Position numbers and translations under genes: made by a program
Assembly: GCF_002964665.1 (NCBI RefSeq)
Contig: NZ_PQBZ01000002.1
Coordinates: 124,001 to 188,000 of the forward strand
DNA: 64,000 nucleotides
Direction: 5' to 3'
Source: Pseudoalteromonas sp. T1lg23B
GTDB taxonomy: Bacteria; Pseudomonadota; Gammaproteobacteria; Enterobacterales; Alteromonadaceae
Shown: in pieces, positions 46,559-57,375 of the stretch
How the letters are laid out: every line of letters begins with the position of its first letter
Position numbering within the stretch: the first letter of the stretch is position 1
The notes under the pieces: generated by a model
What the model saw: the letters and a program-made list of their open reading frames with translations, nothing else
The model's database searches: none
Told to the model about the DNA's origin: nothing

Positions 46559-48593
46559 GCACCAAGGTGTTGAGAGCTTGAGAAAACTGCTTTCTCGAGG
46601 TTAAATCTAAATCGTTTTCAAGCCACGCTTTAGTATTGTTTTGTAATAATAGTCTAATACCTAATTGTTGTGAAACATCTGATATATTTACTAATAATTT
46701 GGGAGATAGAAGGAGTATTTGCCATATCGTCGCGCTATCTTGCTCAAGCAAGGAGCCTCTATTTGCTAAAAGCTTGAGTTGGGCTAATAAAGGACGTGCA
46801 ATTGGTTGGCTGGGCATTGCAGTGATAATTTGCATTACCAGTTGCCATGGTAAGTGCTGATAATGATTGAGTAATTGGTAGCTAAAATTTGTTCTAAAAT
46901 AAGCTCGCAGAGCATCAATATGGGAATTGTTATGGTTACTTTTCAAAACCATAGCAGCGTATTCACCACTTGCTTTATCCTGTTTGAAACCTAACTTGAC
47001 CAACTCATAGCTGTTTTGCTGCCAAAAGTTTAATAATCGTGAGGTCGCACCGAAGCTGCTGCCAAAATAATCAACCTGTTTGCCTAGTTGTTGTTCAACG
47101 TAGCTTAGAAGTTCACTCCCAAGGCCTTTGGTATGAAACTGCGGAGTGATGACAATTCGAACAATACGCGCAATCTTTGCGTTGAGAAAGTGACTATTTC
47201 CTTGCGTGGCAAAGAGTTGCTGCACTAACAGGTGTCCTTGGGGACGGCGTATGCCAACAGCTATGTCACTGTGCAATTCATCTGGAATTTGTCCTTCTAG
47301 ATTGACGAGACACAAGCCGATTAATTGCTGTTTATTGCGGATGGCAAAAATGACGTTGGATGGACTATCCAGAAGCTGACGTAAATCATTAACCGTTGTT
47401 TGGTAGTGTGCCAACACCAATAATGCGAAGGCTTGTTGTAGCAAAGGCTCATCATTGGCGAGCGACTTTCTATCGAGTTGACAAAACTCGGGTTGGTCAA
47501 GGTGCTCAACCACAGGGTATTGGCAATCTAAAGCGAATAGCTGATTGATCACTTTCTCCAATGGATCATGCGCTTGATAGCGAATGGGTTGGTGTAAGTT
47601 CAGTGATACGTGATTTGGGAAGTGTTGCTTCAGATGACTTTGAAACCGCAACGTGTAACCACGACCATTGCCCTCATAGCCAATGATGGTGCTCGAAAAC
47701 ACGCATTGCTTGGTTTTGCGAGAAAGTGCGATCAAGATAGGCACGGGGATTGATGCTGCTTCATCAATCAACAACACTTGCTCATCTAAAGTTTGCGACA
47801 GTAGTTGATCTGGCGGTACAAACTTGAGATTTGCGAGTTGTTTTTCATGACCTTGGTAATTTAGACCTAGCGTCTGTGCAACATGTTTAAAGCTATTTTT
47901 CACGGCGCTATATTGCAATGCGCAGATAATAAATTGTTTATGGGCCATTCTGGCGGCAAGGAGTCCCAACGCTGCTGACTTGCCTCGACCTCGATCGGCG
48001 CTAAGTAATATGGGTATGTGCGTTTGTTTGTCTAGGTTGTGTTGGATAGTCGAGATTACTTGTTGTTGCTCATAATAAGTTGCAGTTAACCGATGACTTA
48101 GGCCGTTTGATGCCAGTGTCAACCCTTTGCTTTGTGACCAGCAGGATATGCCAGAGTTATTTAAGATTGACTGCCAACGTTTTAAAAAGGGGCTGTCGGT
48201 GACGGTATAGCCAAAAGAACACCAACTGGCGACGCTAGGGTCTAACCACTCGGTTAGTTCGTCCAACTCGGGTAAAAGTAATATTAATAGCCCGCCAGCT
48301 TTAACTGTACCACTCAGCGCCGCTAACCTGTTGGGGACGATACCAGCATAGCCGTCATAGACGGCTAACTTAAATTCTTGTCCTAAGATCTGATGAAGAT
48401 GCTCAGGCCAACAGGCATTGTCTAATGCCTCGTGCTTCGATAACACCAAGCTATCATCCGATAACTGAAATAACCTACCAAGCTGTTCGATAGCCCATTC
48501 ATGGGCGCCACATATTAAAAACAGCTGGCGGTGCTGGTTATTTTCTAACTCGGAAAATAACGGCTTTAGTTCAGAGACTTTGTAAACGGGCAT
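46524..48593 (-). CDS. tmcA: tRNA(Met) cytidine acetyltransferase
   Basis: This 689-residue enzyme acetylates the wobble cytidine of elongator tRNA-Met. The helicase-like part has Walker A SADRGRGKSAALGLLAA, the DEAA motif LLIDEAASIPVPIL and the diagnostic STIIGYEGNGRGY. The GNAT part (FHTKGLGSELLSYVEQQLG) follows, then a tail domain. It is slightly longer than E. coli TmcA (671). Its start lies inside the end of uvrD (23-base overlap). Confidence 0.94.
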   Translation of the reverse strand: MPVYKVSELKPLFSELENNQHRQLFLICGAHEWAIEQLGRLFQLSDDSLVLSKHEALDNACWPEHLHQILGQEFKLAVYDGYAGIVPNRLAALSGTVKAGGLLILLLPELDELTEWLDPSVASWCSFGYTVTDSPFLKRWQSILNNSGISCWSQSKGLTLASNGLSHRLTATYYEQQQVISTIQHNLDKQTHIPILLSADRGRGKSAALGLLAARMAHKQFIICALQYSAVKNSFKHVAQTLGLNYQGHEKQLANLKFVPPDQLLSQTLDEQVLLIDEAASIPVPILIALSRKTKQCVFSSTIIGYEGNGRGYTLRFQSHLKQHFPNHVSLNLHQPIRYQAHDPLEKVINQLFALDCQYPVVEHLDQPEFCQLDRKSLANDEPLLQQAFALLVLAHYQTTVNDLRQLLDSPSNVIFAIRNKQQLIGLCLVNLEGQIPDELHSDIAVGIRRPQGHLLVQQLFATQGNSHFLNAKIARIVRIVITPQFHTKGLGSELLSYVEQQLGKQVDYFGSSFGATSRLLNFWQQNSYELVKLGFKQDKASGEYAAMVLKSNHNNSHIDALRAYFRTNFSYQLLNHYQHLPWQLVMQIITAMPSQPIARPLLAQLKLLANRGSLLEQDSATIWQILLLSPKLLVNISDVSQQLGIRLLLQNNTKAWLENDLDLTSRKQFSQALNTLVHELYGQLKTLH

Positions 48594-50736
48594 AGGCCGT
48601 GACCAACCATTTGGTTCCTACATCATCAAAGTTTACTTGAATACGAGACTGCGCGCCGCTGCCCTCATAATTAAGCACAGTTCCTGCGCCAAACTTTGCA
48701 TGTAATACGCGCTGACCTAGATTATAGCCACTGTCTTCAAAGGCCGCATGGGTAACGGAGGCACTAAAGCGGCCACTATTCACCGGTCGAGATACTTGCG
48801 TTTTGATACGGATCTCTTCGATACATTCTTCGGGGAGCTCTCGTAAGAAGCGCGAAGGGCTGTGATGCTTTTCCTGACCATATAAACGACGACTCTCGGC
48901 ATGACTGATGTAGAGTTTATCCATGGCTCGGGTCATTCCGACGTAACATAAGCGCCTTTCTTCTTCCAAGCGTCCAGACTCTTCATGGCTTTGTTGTGAT
49001 GGGAACATCCCTTCTTCAACACCCACCATGAATACCAGCGGAAATTCGAGCCCTTTTGCAGAGTGTAAGGTCATCATTTGCACTGCATCTTCATGTTCAT
49101 CAGCCTGACCTTCTCCCGACTCTAAAGAGGTATAGGCTAAGAAGCCTTGCAGAGGTGAGCTAAAATCTTCGTCTATGGGCGGCTCATACTGGCCACAAGC
49201 ACTGATCAATTCTTCAAGGTTTTCTACCCGAGCGCGACCTTTTTCACCTTTTTCAGCCTGATACATTGCCATCAAGCCCGAGTATTCAATGGTTGTTTTA
49301 GCCTGCTCAGAAAGTTCTAACTCGGTGATCTTGTCATCCAACTGTTCGACAAGTTCAATAAAACGAGCCACCGCGGTGGCAGCTCTACCAGCTAAGTGCT
49401 TTTGCTCAAGTACAGCTTTGGCCGCATACCAAAGTGGCATCGACTCATTGCGTGCACAGTCGCGAATATGGCTGAGGGTTTTATCGCCAATCCCACGTGC
49501 TGGTGTATTGATCACTCGTTCAAAAGCCGCATCATCCTGACGGTTACTCAGTAGCCTTAGATACGCCAATGCGTCTTTGATCTCTTGACGTTCGAAGAAG
49601 CGCATCCCGCCGTAAATACGGTATTTTAGACCTTCTTGCAGTAAGGCTTCTTCTAATACTCGTGACTGAGCGTTATTTCGGTACAGAATCGCACAATCTT
49701 GTAAGGCATTGCCTGCGTTGAGCCAAGAGCGAATTTTACTGACTACAAAACGAGATTCATCCAGTTCATTAAATGCGGCATAAATTGAAATGGGTTCGCC
49801 TTGATTACCATCGGTCCATAGGCTTTTACCCATGCGTTCAGAGTTATTCTGGATCAACGCGTTGGAAGCATTGAGGATATTCGCTGTAGAACGATAGTTT
49901 TGTTCAAGGCGGATAGTTTCAGCCGAGAAGTCTTCTAAAAAGCGTTTGATATTTTCTACTTTTGCGCCGCGCCAGCCATAGATGCTCTGGTCGTCATCGC
50001 CAACAATCATCATGTTGTTTTCTTGTCCAGCAAGCAGTTTTAACCATTGATATTGAATACTGTTGGTATCTTGAAACTCGTCCACAAGCATATGTCTAAA
50101 GCGTTGCTGGTAGTGCCTTAATAACGTTGGTTGTCGTTGTAGTAATTCATAGCAGCGTAACAGTATCTCAGCAAAATCGACTAAGCCAGCTCTGTCACAG
50201 GCATCTTGATAGGCGGTGTAAACACGCAACAGAAGTTGCTCATTCACATCATAGGCTTGAATATCTTTTGGCCTTTGTCCTTCATCTTTACGCGCGCTGA
50301 TATACCAGGCAATTTGTTTAGGTGGCCATTTTTTCTCATCAATATTCATTGCCTTGAGTAGGCGGCGTATCATACGGATCTGGTCATCAGTATCTAGGAT
50401 CTGAAATGCTTCAGGTAAGTTGGCTTCGCGGTGATGAGCTCGCAAAATACGATGAGACAATCCGTGGAAGGTACCAATCCACATGCCACCGACTGGCATG
50501 CGTAGTGTTTCTTCAACACGGGTGCGCATTTCTTTAGCTGCTTTATTGGTAAACGTAACGGCAAAAATACTATAGGGCGAGGCATGTTCGACTTGCATTA
50601 ACCAGGCTATGCGATGCACAAGTACTCGGGTTTTCCCTGAGCCTGCACCCGCCAGAACTAGCATATTGCTTAGAGGGGCAGCAACTGCTTCACGTTGTTT
50701 ATCGTTTAAGCCATCGATTAATTCAGAAACGTCCAT
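48571..50736 (-). CDS. uvrD: DNA helicase II UvrD
   Basis: 721 residues (E. coli 720). SF1A helicase of mismatch and nucleotide excision repair. It has [63 protein letters not shown] and YVGMTRAMDKL. The C-terminal segment GQRVLHAKFGAGTVLNYEG is the Tudor-like domain that contacts RNA polymerase, and it separates UvrD from Rep. Confidence 0.97.
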   Translation of the reverse strand: MDVSELIDGLNDKQREAVAAPLSNMLVLAGAGSGKTRVLVHRIAWLMQVEHASPYSIFAVTFTNKAAKEMRTRVEETLRMPVGGMWIGTFHGLSHRILRAHHREANLPEAFQILDTDDQIRMIRRLLKAMNIDEKKWPPKQIAWYISARKDEGQRPKDIQAYDVNEQLLLRVYTAYQDACDRAGLVDFAEILLRCYELLQRQPTLLRHYQQRFRHMLVDEFQDTNSIQYQWLKLLAGQENNMMIVGDDDQSIYGWRGAKVENIKRFLEDFSAETIRLEQNYRSTANILNASNALIQNNSERMGKSLWTDGNQGEPISIYAAFNELDESRFVVSKIRSWLNAGNALQDCAILYRNNAQSRVLEEALLQEGLKYRIYGGMRFFERQEIKDALAYLRLLSNRQDDAAFERVINTPARGIGDKTLSHIRDCARNESMPLWYAAKAVLEQKHLAGRAATAVARFIELVEQLDDKITELELSEQAKTTIEYSGLMAMYQAEKGEKGRARVENLEELISACGQYEPPIDEDFSSPLQGFLAYTSLESGEGQADEHEDAVQMMTLHSAKGLEFPLVFMVGVEEGMFPSQQSHEESGRLEEERRLCYVGMTRAMDKLYISHAESRRLYGQEKHHSPSRFLRELPEECIEEIRIKTQVSRPVNSGRFSASVTHAAFEDSGYNLGQRVLHAKFGAGTVLNYEGSGAQSRIQVNFDDVGTKWLVTAYARLQSL

Positions 50737-50885
50737 TCTCGCGCCTATTTCAGTAAAATGAGCGCAAAGTATACCCGTGTTAGGGGGGCGTTGCCCAGTT
50801 ACACGTGTTAAAAACTGCGTTAGTTAAATCTATCAGCTTGAATTTATTAGATAAATACAAAAAAGAAAACTGTATAAATAAACAG

Positions 50886-51833
50886 TTATTCGTGATCTAA
50901 CACTGCCTTCAATCTATTTTGGACTTCTTCTACCAGTAAATCTGGCTGGAATTTAGATAAGAACGCATTACAGCCGACTTTTTCAACCATTGCCTGATTA
51001 AAGCTGCCACTCAGTGATGTATTTAAAATGACATATAGATCCTTCAAGCGCGAGTCGTTACGAATTTCGTAAGTCAGTCTGTAGCCGTCCATCGCTGGCA
51101 TTTCGGCGTCGGTGATCACGGCTAAGAGTTCTTTGTTGACGTCAATTCCTTCATCAGCCCAGTGTTTCAATAAATTCAGAGCTTCCTGACCATCAGTTGC
51201 GGGAATTATTTCTATGCCTAACTGTGCCAGCGTATCAGATACTTGTCGGCGCGCGGTGGGTGAATCATCAGCATGAAGAATTTTGCGGCCTTGGAATTCG
51301 TCGATGATACTCTTATCCAAAATGTCATCCGAAATCACGACATCATAGGCAACAATTTCGGCTAGCACTTTCTCGACATCAATAATTTCAACGATGTGTT
51401 CAACACCGTCACGTTGTATTTTCGTCAGTGCTGTGAGGTAGTGATTTTTACCCACCGAACTTGGCGTTGGCATGATATCTTGCCAAGTGGTGTTGACGAT
51501 TTGATCGACCTTACCGACTAGAAAAGCCTGCACAGAACGGTTGTATTCTGTGATCACAAGGTTACTGTCGGAGTCTTTTTCGCATTCGGGCATACAGATA
51601 GCGCGACGTAAATCGATCACGGGAATAGACTCGCCGCGAATGGTTGTAACACCGCAGACTTTTGGGTGGGCATTGGGCATGATATTCAAATGGGGCAGTT
51701 TAACCACCTCTTTAACTTTGAATACATTTAGGGCGAAGAAGTGGCGACTATGAAGATGAAACAACAGAAGTTCCAAGCGGTTTTCACCCACCAACTGTGT
51801 TCTTTGATCAACAGAAGCTAATACGCCAGCCAT
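50886..51833 (-). CDS. cheV: chemotaxis protein CheV
   Basis: 315 residues: a CheW domain (about 15-160; LELLLFHLHSRHFFALNVFKV, VCGVTTIRGESIPVIDL) joined to a receiver domain (about 190-312; ILHADDSPTARRQV, phospho-acceptor Asp in AVITDAEMPAMDGYRL, Lys in FLSKFQPD). CheV couples receptors to CheA and can act as a phosphate sink. It is monocistronic, 149 bases from uvrD. Confidence 0.94.
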   Translation of the reverse strand: MAGVLASVDQRTQLVGENRLELLLFHLHSRHFFALNVFKVKEVVKLPHLNIMPNAHPKVCGVTTIRGESIPVIDLRRAICMPECEKDSDSNLVITEYNRSVQAFLVGKVDQIVNTTWQDIMPTPSSVGKNHYLTALTKIQRDGVEHIVEIIDVEKVLAEIVAYDVVISDDILDKSIIDEFQGRKILHADDSPTARRQVSDTLAQLGIEIIPATDGQEALNLLKHWADEGIDVNKELLAVITDAEMPAMDGYRLTYEIRNDSRLKDLYVILNTSLSGSFNQAMVEKVGCNAFLSKFQPDLLVEEVQNRLKAVLDHE

Positions 51834-52039
51834 ACTTCACCTTTTTCTCCCAATTGCGTCACCTCAGTATACTGAAGTTGGGACAAAATACGAGCTTTGC
51901 ATTACATGGCATGGTCGTTACTTTTGTATTAAAAGTTTTACTCTTCGTGCTGTGACTCGTAAATGCGTATTTTTTAAGGTTTTCAAGCCTGTAGAGATAG
52001 AGTAAGGTGACATCATGGAACAATAGATAGCATTAGATT

Positions 52040-53104
52040 ATGCCTATAATTTTTAAACGTTTTATGGTGTTGCTACGAGCGCACGTTGATAAAGCGAGCT
52101 GGCAACTGTTAGTTACAGTCACCACTTGCCATTTGTTATTGGTATGGGGACTACTGTACTACGCAGGTGAGCAGGCACTGATTGCGCCTGACACTTTTAT
52201 TTATTACTACATAGTGACCACATCTACCGTTGGCTACGGAGACTTCAGCGCAACAACGAATTTGGGACGTTGGATTGTGGCATTGGTGCAAATTCCGTTC
52301 GGTCTAGCTTTATTCGGTATCTTACTGGGTAAAGCAGGTCAGTTCATGACATTTTGGATTAGAAGAGCAATGACAGGCGATAAGAACTTTAATCATTTAC
52401 GTAATCACATCATTATTTTTGGCTGGCACTCAATACGCACAAAAAAAATGATCGACTATATTTTAGCCGACACTAAAAGGCAGGATAGGCGAATAGTTTT
52501 GGCGGTTGTCGATGAAATTGAACATCCTTTATTGAGCTATTCTGAGGTAGATTTTGCACGATTATCAAGTTTTACTGATGATGATGAATTGGCGCGTATT
52601 GCAACCAGTGCTGCCGATAAAATAATCATAGATGGTCAGGATGATGATCAAACCTTTACCACAGCTTTAAAGCTAAGCCCTATGGTGCAAAAAGGGGCTC
52701 ATATTAGTGCGCACTTTGTCGATGAGAGCAAAGTAGCGTTGCTACGAGCCCATTGCCAAAATGTAGAATGTTCTTCGAGTAAATCAGCGGAAATCTTAGT
52801 CAGAGCCATGCAGGATCCAGGTTCTAGTCGGGTGCAAGAAGAACTGTTGTCGACGTTACATGGTGATACGCAATTTAGCCTCAAGTTGCCTGTAGGGGTG
52901 AAAACCTGTCAGTTTGGCGCTTTATTTCATTATTTTAAAGAAAAGCATGATGCAATTTTGCTGGGTGTAGCCCATGATTTAAGTGCGCAAAATATGGACT
53001 TGAATCCGCCCTTAGACTACCCAGTTAATGCTGGGGATATTTTACATTATATAGCTGCTGAGCGGGTGTTACCTGATGAAGTGGCTTGGCAAAGGTTGTC
53101 ATGA
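52040..53104 (+). CDS. two-helix potassium channel with RCK-like cytosolic domain
   Basis: 354 residues. Two transmembrane helices (about 22-42 and 75-100) flank the selectivity filter TSTVGYGDFSA. The cytosolic part from residue 118 (NHIIIFGWHSIRTKKMIDYIL) has a Rossmann-like RCK_N fold, but its first loop lacks the usual GxGxxG. This resembles Ion_trans_2/TrkA-N channels of the Kch or MthK type. The gating ligand is unknown. The stop overlaps the next gene (ATGA). Confidence 0.87.
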   Translation: MPIIFKRFMVLLRAHVDKASWQLLVTVTTCHLLLVWGLLYYAGEQALIAPDTFIYYYIVTTSTVGYGDFSATTNLGRWIVALVQIPFGLALFGILLGKAGQFMTFWIRRAMTGDKNFNHLRNHIIIFGWHSIRTKKMIDYILADTKRQDRRIVLAVVDEIEHPLLSYSEVDFARLSSFTDDDELARIATSAADKIIIDGQDDDQTFTTALKLSPMVQKGAHISAHFVDESKVALLRAHCQNVECSSSKSAEILVRAMQDPGSSRVQEELLSTLHGDTQFSLKLPVGVKTCQFGALFHYFKEKHDAILLGVAHDLSAQNMDLNPPLDYPVNAGDILHYIAAERVLPDEVAWQRLS

Positions 53105-53322
53105 ATGAGCTAATACTATTATTTATTGCTGTATGCGGATATTTGATACCGCTTGCTATTATCTCTGGTAGTAAACGCACCAAGGGCCATGAAAAAAACG
53201 GCTGGTTAATCGGCACGTTGCTTTTTTCATGGCTTACGTTGTTGCTATATTTTTCTATCGTACCCAAAGGCGGCGTACAGCAAGAAAAAGAGAAGAAACC
53301 GCGTTCAAGGCATCGACATTAA
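53101..53322 (+). CDS. small two-helix membrane protein coupled to the K+ channel
   Basis: 73 residues from the ATG at 53101, which overlaps the channel stop by four bases (ATGA). An upstream GTG in the same frame would lie inside the channel gene. Two hydrophobic helices (4-22 and 39-60) are separated by the short basic loop SGSKRTKGHEKNG, and the tail is highly charged (EKEKKPRSRHRH). I do not recognise a family. Tight coupling suggests an accessory subunit. It converges with the EVE gene with a 4-base overlap. Confidence 0.7.
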   Translation: MNELILLFIAVCGYLIPLAIISGSKRTKGHEKNGWLIGTLLFSWLTLLLYFSIVPKGGVQQEKEKKPRSRHRH

Positions 53323-53768
53323 TTTTGTGTTAGTAAACCCCATTCTTGCTCGCTCACAGGCATGATTGACAGGCGACTGGCCTTTTTTAGCGCTAGATCT
53401 TTGATGTCTGGGTTGGCTTTAATCGATGCAAGACTAATAGGCCTAAGGTGTTGCACGTATTGTAATGTCACACCAAACCAACGAGGGTCTTCTGGTTTTG
53501 ATTTGGCATCAAAATAAGCGCTTTTTGGGTCAAATTGATAAGGGTCTGGCTGAGCTGCGGTGATCACTTTAGCAATCCCAACAATAGCGGGTACTTTGCA
53601 GCTTGAGTGGTAAATAAACACTCTGTCATCAAGCTGCACTTGATCGCGCAAAAAGTTTCGTGCCTGATAATTTCTTACTCCATCCCAAAAACTGCCTTGT
53701 TCGCCCGCCGACTTTAAATCATCAATTGAAAATGTATCTGGTTCTGTTTTAAATAACCAATATGCCAT
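53319..53768 (-). CDS. EVE domain protein
   Basis: 149 residues forming one EVE domain: MAYWLFKTEPDTFSIDDL, then WDGVRNYQARNFLRDQVQLDDRVFIYHSSCKVPAIVGIA (a PUA-like fold; only key elements quoted by name are WDGVRNYQARN and FIYHS). EVE domains read modified bases in RNA or DNA; the bacterial stand-alone forms are uncharacterised. Confidence 0.9.
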   Translation of the reverse strand: MAYWLFKTEPDTFSIDDLKSAGEQGSFWDGVRNYQARNFLRDQVQLDDRVFIYHSSCKVPAIVGIAKVITAAQPDPYQFDPKSAYFDAKSKPEDPRWFGVTLQYVQHLRPISLASIKANPDIKDLALKKASRLSIMPVSEQEWGLLTQN

Positions 53769-53913
53769 GCTCTACCTAATCATGTTGCGAAAATAAAAAT
53801 AACTATGTGGTCGAACACCAACTATTTTCTGTAATAGCTTGGGTTTGAGTGACTCACTTAGGTTACTATTATACTATGATTATTTAATTAAACTGATGAA
53901 ATAAGAGGTCTCG

Positions 53914-54774
53914 ATGAGTCAAGTTCTTACCGATTTATTGTCTTTATTAAAGCTTGAGGAGATAGAGCAAGGTATTTATCGAGGACAAAGTCAGGATTTA
54001 GGATTCCCGCAGGTGTTCGGTGGTCAGGTAATGGGGCAGGCGTTATCTGCCGCAAAATATACCTTGCCAGAAGGGCGGTATGTTAACTCGTTACATTCAT
54101 ACTTTCTGCGTCCAGGGGACGCCAAAAAGCCGATAGTCTATGATGTTGAAGTGATTAGAGATGGACGCAGCTTTAGTACCCGACGGGTGCGCGCGATTCA
54201 ATATGGGAAGCCTATCTTTTATATGACAGCGTCTTTTCAGGGGGATGAGCCAGGCTTGTCTCACCAAAGTACCATGCCGAATGTACCTGGCCCAGAAGAG
54301 CTAAAATCCTCACTGGATTTTTATCGTGAAAACAAAGCGCTGATCCCAGAGCAGCTCCGCCATAAATTCACCTGTGACATGCCACTTGAAACTAGACCTG
54401 TGGAGTTTCAAAACCCGTTTCAGCCAGAGGTAACAGAACCACAGCGTCATGTGTGGTTTAAGGCCAATGGGCCGCTTCCGGATGATAGACGCATTCATAA
54501 CTACCTGCTTGCGTATGCCTCTGATTTTGAGTTTCTACCAACGGCTTTGCAGCCCCATGGTTTATCATTTATGCAGCCCAATATGCAGGTTGCGACAATA
54601 GACCATGCAATGTGGTTCCATCGTCCTTTTAGAATGGATGATTGGATTTTGTATAGTGTTGATAGTCCCAGTGCATCAAATGGTAGAGGTCTAGTACGAG
54701 GCCAGTTTTTCAACCGTCAGGGGGAGTTAGTCGCTTCGACTATCCAAGAGGGTGTGATGCGTCAACGCAGTTAA
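53914..54774 (+). CDS. tesB: acyl-CoA thioesterase II
   Basis: 286 residues, exactly the E. coli TesB length, made of a double hot-dog fold. [17 protein letters not shown] opens the first hot-dog. [10 protein letters not shown] carries the catalytic Asp, and [16 protein letters not shown] closes the second. It hydrolyses medium- and long-chain acyl-CoA. It has an AGAGGTC ribosome binding site and converges with plsB. Confidence 0.96.
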   Translation: MSQVLTDLLSLLKLEEIEQGIYRGQSQDLGFPQVFGGQVMGQALSAAKYTLPEGRYVNSLHSYFLRPGDAKKPIVYDVEVIRDGRSFSTRRVRAIQYGKPIFYMTASFQGDEPGLSHQSTMPNVPGPEELKSSLDFYRENKALIPEQLRHKFTCDMPLETRPVEFQNPFQPEVTEPQRHVWFKANGPLPDDRRIHNYLLAYASDFEFLPTALQPHGLSFMQPNMQVATIDHAMWFHRPFRMDDWILYSVDSPSASNGRGLVRGQFFNRQGELVASTIQEGVMRQRS

Positions 54775-54815
54775 TTGTGTTGGCCGTTCAGTGAAGAGCG
54801 GCCAACATGTTTTGT

Positions 54816-57242
54816 TTATAGTGTGTCTTGAATGGAGTGTGAAATGCTGGCGGGTAACAACTCATCCAAATGACGTTGTAAGAGCTGCAATTTATCCTCT
54901 GCTCGTATACATTGTTCATCGGACATTTTGATAAAGCCGTTCTCTTTCAAACTACCGATAAAGGCGACTAAGACTTTTTTGTCAAAAAACTCTGGACTCT
55001 TGATACCGTGCAATGTGCCTAATCGGTTGGCTATTACATCGCTTTCTATCTCAAGGTTTTTACGGGTAATACCTTGATTATTTTGAATCAGGCTTACGGT
55101 GATAGCGTAACGCTCTAATGTTAAGTGGCAGACTTTACCCAGCATTTCAAGTTGGGCTACAGCACTACTTTCTTTGTTTACGTGCGCGGTTTGCCCGTCA
55201 AACTCTATCAGTCCTTGTTCTGCAAAGCACATTAGCACTTGTTCAATATAATCTTCTCGTAAAGGCGTCAGAAACCACTCTTTGGCAAATAAGGGATAGA
55301 GAGTGGCAAATAGCTCTTTGAACTCGCTGATGTTGACGTTAAAGCGGTTAAACAGCAGTTGAGCAATCACGCTAGGCACAGCGAACAGGTGTAAGATATT
55401 GTTACGATAATAGTTAAAAAGCGTCCGTTCTTTTTCTTTGATAGCAATGATCTCACCCAGTTCATCCGCAATAACATCCAATTTATTGAGCTGTAACGCA
55501 TGGGCGAGTAATTGCTCAGCGCTGTCTTCTGGCACGGTGACCTGCGCGTTGTATTTGGCACTACGTTGTAGTGTCAGGTAAAGCGACAATTGTGTGAGCA
55601 ACTTACGCTTACTCAACGCAAACTGACTATTGCTTAGCAGTATGGTGGCCAATAGATTGATGGCATTGAGTGCTGCGGCACTATTAATATTGGTCATGAT
55701 ATTATCGGCCAGTTCAGCAACCTGAGTGTTTAACCATTGTGGTTTTTGTACATCGGTTGGGTGAATGGCATCACGCCAGTTACTCTGGTGTTCAGTTAGA
55801 TACTGATTGACGTTAATAGGCTCGCCAAAGTTCAGATAGCCACGACCATAGTTTTTGAGATTCTTGATGGCTTTGAACACAGCAAAAACGGATTCATTTT
55901 TTTTATGGTTACCTGCCAATTCTTTTAGATAAGTGTTGATCTCCATAACATGTTCGTAGCCAATATAAACCGGTACGATAGAAATGGGGCGGTCTATACC
56001 CCTGAGCATTGATTGTAGTGTCATGGCGAGCATGCCGGTTTTTGGTGGCAATAAACGTCCTGTGCGGCTGCGCCCGCCTTCGGTATAAAACTTAACTGAG
56101 TAACCTTTAATGAAAAGCTGACTTAAATATTCTTTAAACACCGCAGAGTAGAGCTTGTTACCTGCAAATGAGCGGCGAATAAAGAATGCACCTGAGCGTC
56201 GGAAGATACCTCCAGCAGGGAAAAAGTTAAGATTCACCCCAGCGGCAATGTGTGGCGGTACTAGACCTTGGTGATAAATTACATAAGTCAACAATAGATA
56301 GTCCATGTGACTGCGATGACAAGGCACATAGATAATTTCATGTCCTTTGTCGGCAAGTTGATGCACTCGGTCGGCATACTTTACTTCAATACCATTGTAG
56401 AGTTTGGTCCACAGCCAAGTGAGAATACGGTCACCAACACGTACCATGGCATCAGAATAATTTGCTGCTATCTCATCGAGCAGCTCTTGTGCATTCAGAC
56501 GTGCTTCTTCATAACTAAGGCCTTTACTTTTCGCTTCATCGGCAATCGCCTTTTTAATCGCAGGTGCAGCTAACAATGAACTGAACAACTTATCACGAGA
56601 AGGAAGTTTGGGACCGGTGGCGGCCAGTTTCTGACGATGAAAGTGTACGCGTGCCACACGGACGAGCTTTTGCGGTAGCTCATCAACATCGGACTTATCA
56701 TTTATTAATTGCTTTAGGTCAATCGGCTGACTGAATCTCACTAAGTTGTCACGTCCTGAAAAGATCAGCACAAAAAATTTGCGTAACCAGCTTGGTGTTA
56801 GAGAATGAGAAAATAATGTACCAATACCAGCCTTTTCTTTACCTGGATTACGGCCCCACAAAATCGTGACAGGGATAATTTGCGCTTGTATCTGCGGGTC
56901 ACCGTCTAGTGCAGTAAAAATAGCTTTTCCTGTATTCAAAACATTGCTGGGGGCTGCGACTTTGGCAAACAGTGGTGTTGGGTTTTGCAGCCCTAGAAAT
57001 CGGTCAATTTCGGCATCACCCAGCCTTTGTGGTTGAGTGGGTCTAGGTAGCCCCAGTTTTTTACAAACTGCGTCTAATGCGGCCAAATCTGCACGGGAGT
57101 TGAGTCTGGCCACATAAAAAGTTGGCAAATTTGGGTTAAGATCAAATTGGGCTATTGGGTTGTCTGGTAATAATTTTGTTTTTACAAATAATAAATTAGC
57201 CCAATGAGCGAACAGGTTTAAGGTTCGAGAAACAATTCCCAT
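54816..57242 (-). CDS. plsB: glycerol-3-phosphate acyltransferase
   Basis: 808 residues (E. coli 807). This inner-membrane-bound enzyme makes lysophosphatidic acid, the first step of phospholipid synthesis. The acyltransferase motifs are in order: VPCHRSHMDYLLL (HX4D), GGIFRRSGAFFIRRSF, FYTEGGRSRTGRLLPPKTG, and ISIVPVYIGYEHVME. A TTGGCCG/CGGCCAA hairpin between tesB and plsB may end both transcripts. Confidence 0.97.
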   Translation of the reverse strand: MGIVSRTLNLFAHWANLLFVKTKLLPDNPIAQFDLNPNLPTFYVARLNSRADLAALDAVCKKLGLPRPTQPQRLGDAEIDRFLGLQNPTPLFAKVAAPSNVLNTGKAIFTALDGDPQIQAQIIPVTILWGRNPGKEKAGIGTLFSHSLTPSWLRKFFVLIFSGRDNLVRFSQPIDLKQLINDKSDVDELPQKLVRVARVHFHRQKLAATGPKLPSRDKLFSSLLAAPAIKKAIADEAKSKGLSYEEARLNAQELLDEIAANYSDAMVRVGDRILTWLWTKLYNGIEVKYADRVHQLADKGHEIIYVPCHRSHMDYLLLTYVIYHQGLVPPHIAAGVNLNFFPAGGIFRRSGAFFIRRSFAGNKLYSAVFKEYLSQLFIKGYSVKFYTEGGRSRTGRLLPPKTGMLAMTLQSMLRGIDRPISIVPVYIGYEHVMEINTYLKELAGNHKKNESVFAVFKAIKNLKNYGRGYLNFGEPINVNQYLTEHQSNWRDAIHPTDVQKPQWLNTQVAELADNIMTNINSAAALNAINLLATILLSNSQFALSKRKLLTQLSLYLTLQRSAKYNAQVTVPEDSAEQLLAHALQLNKLDVIADELGEIIAIKEKERTLFNYYRNNILHLFAVPSVIAQLLFNRFNVNISEFKELFATLYPLFAKEWFLTPLREDYIEQVLMCFAEQGLIEFDGQTAHVNKESSAVAQLEMLGKVCHLTLERYAITVSLIQNNQGITRKNLEIESDVIANRLGTLHGIKSPEFFDKKVLVAFIGSLKENGFIKMSDEQCIRAEDKLQLLQRHLDELLPASISHSIQDTL

Positions 57243-57375
57243 GGCAACACCACATCAAAAAATTTGCGATAGCATAGCAAGCTTTAACTGGACTGACCAT
57301 TTCTAGTGGATTCACTTGCTTGTGCGGTTTATTTAGTAATCTACGTCAGTACTTAAAATAACTTAGCATTAGTTG

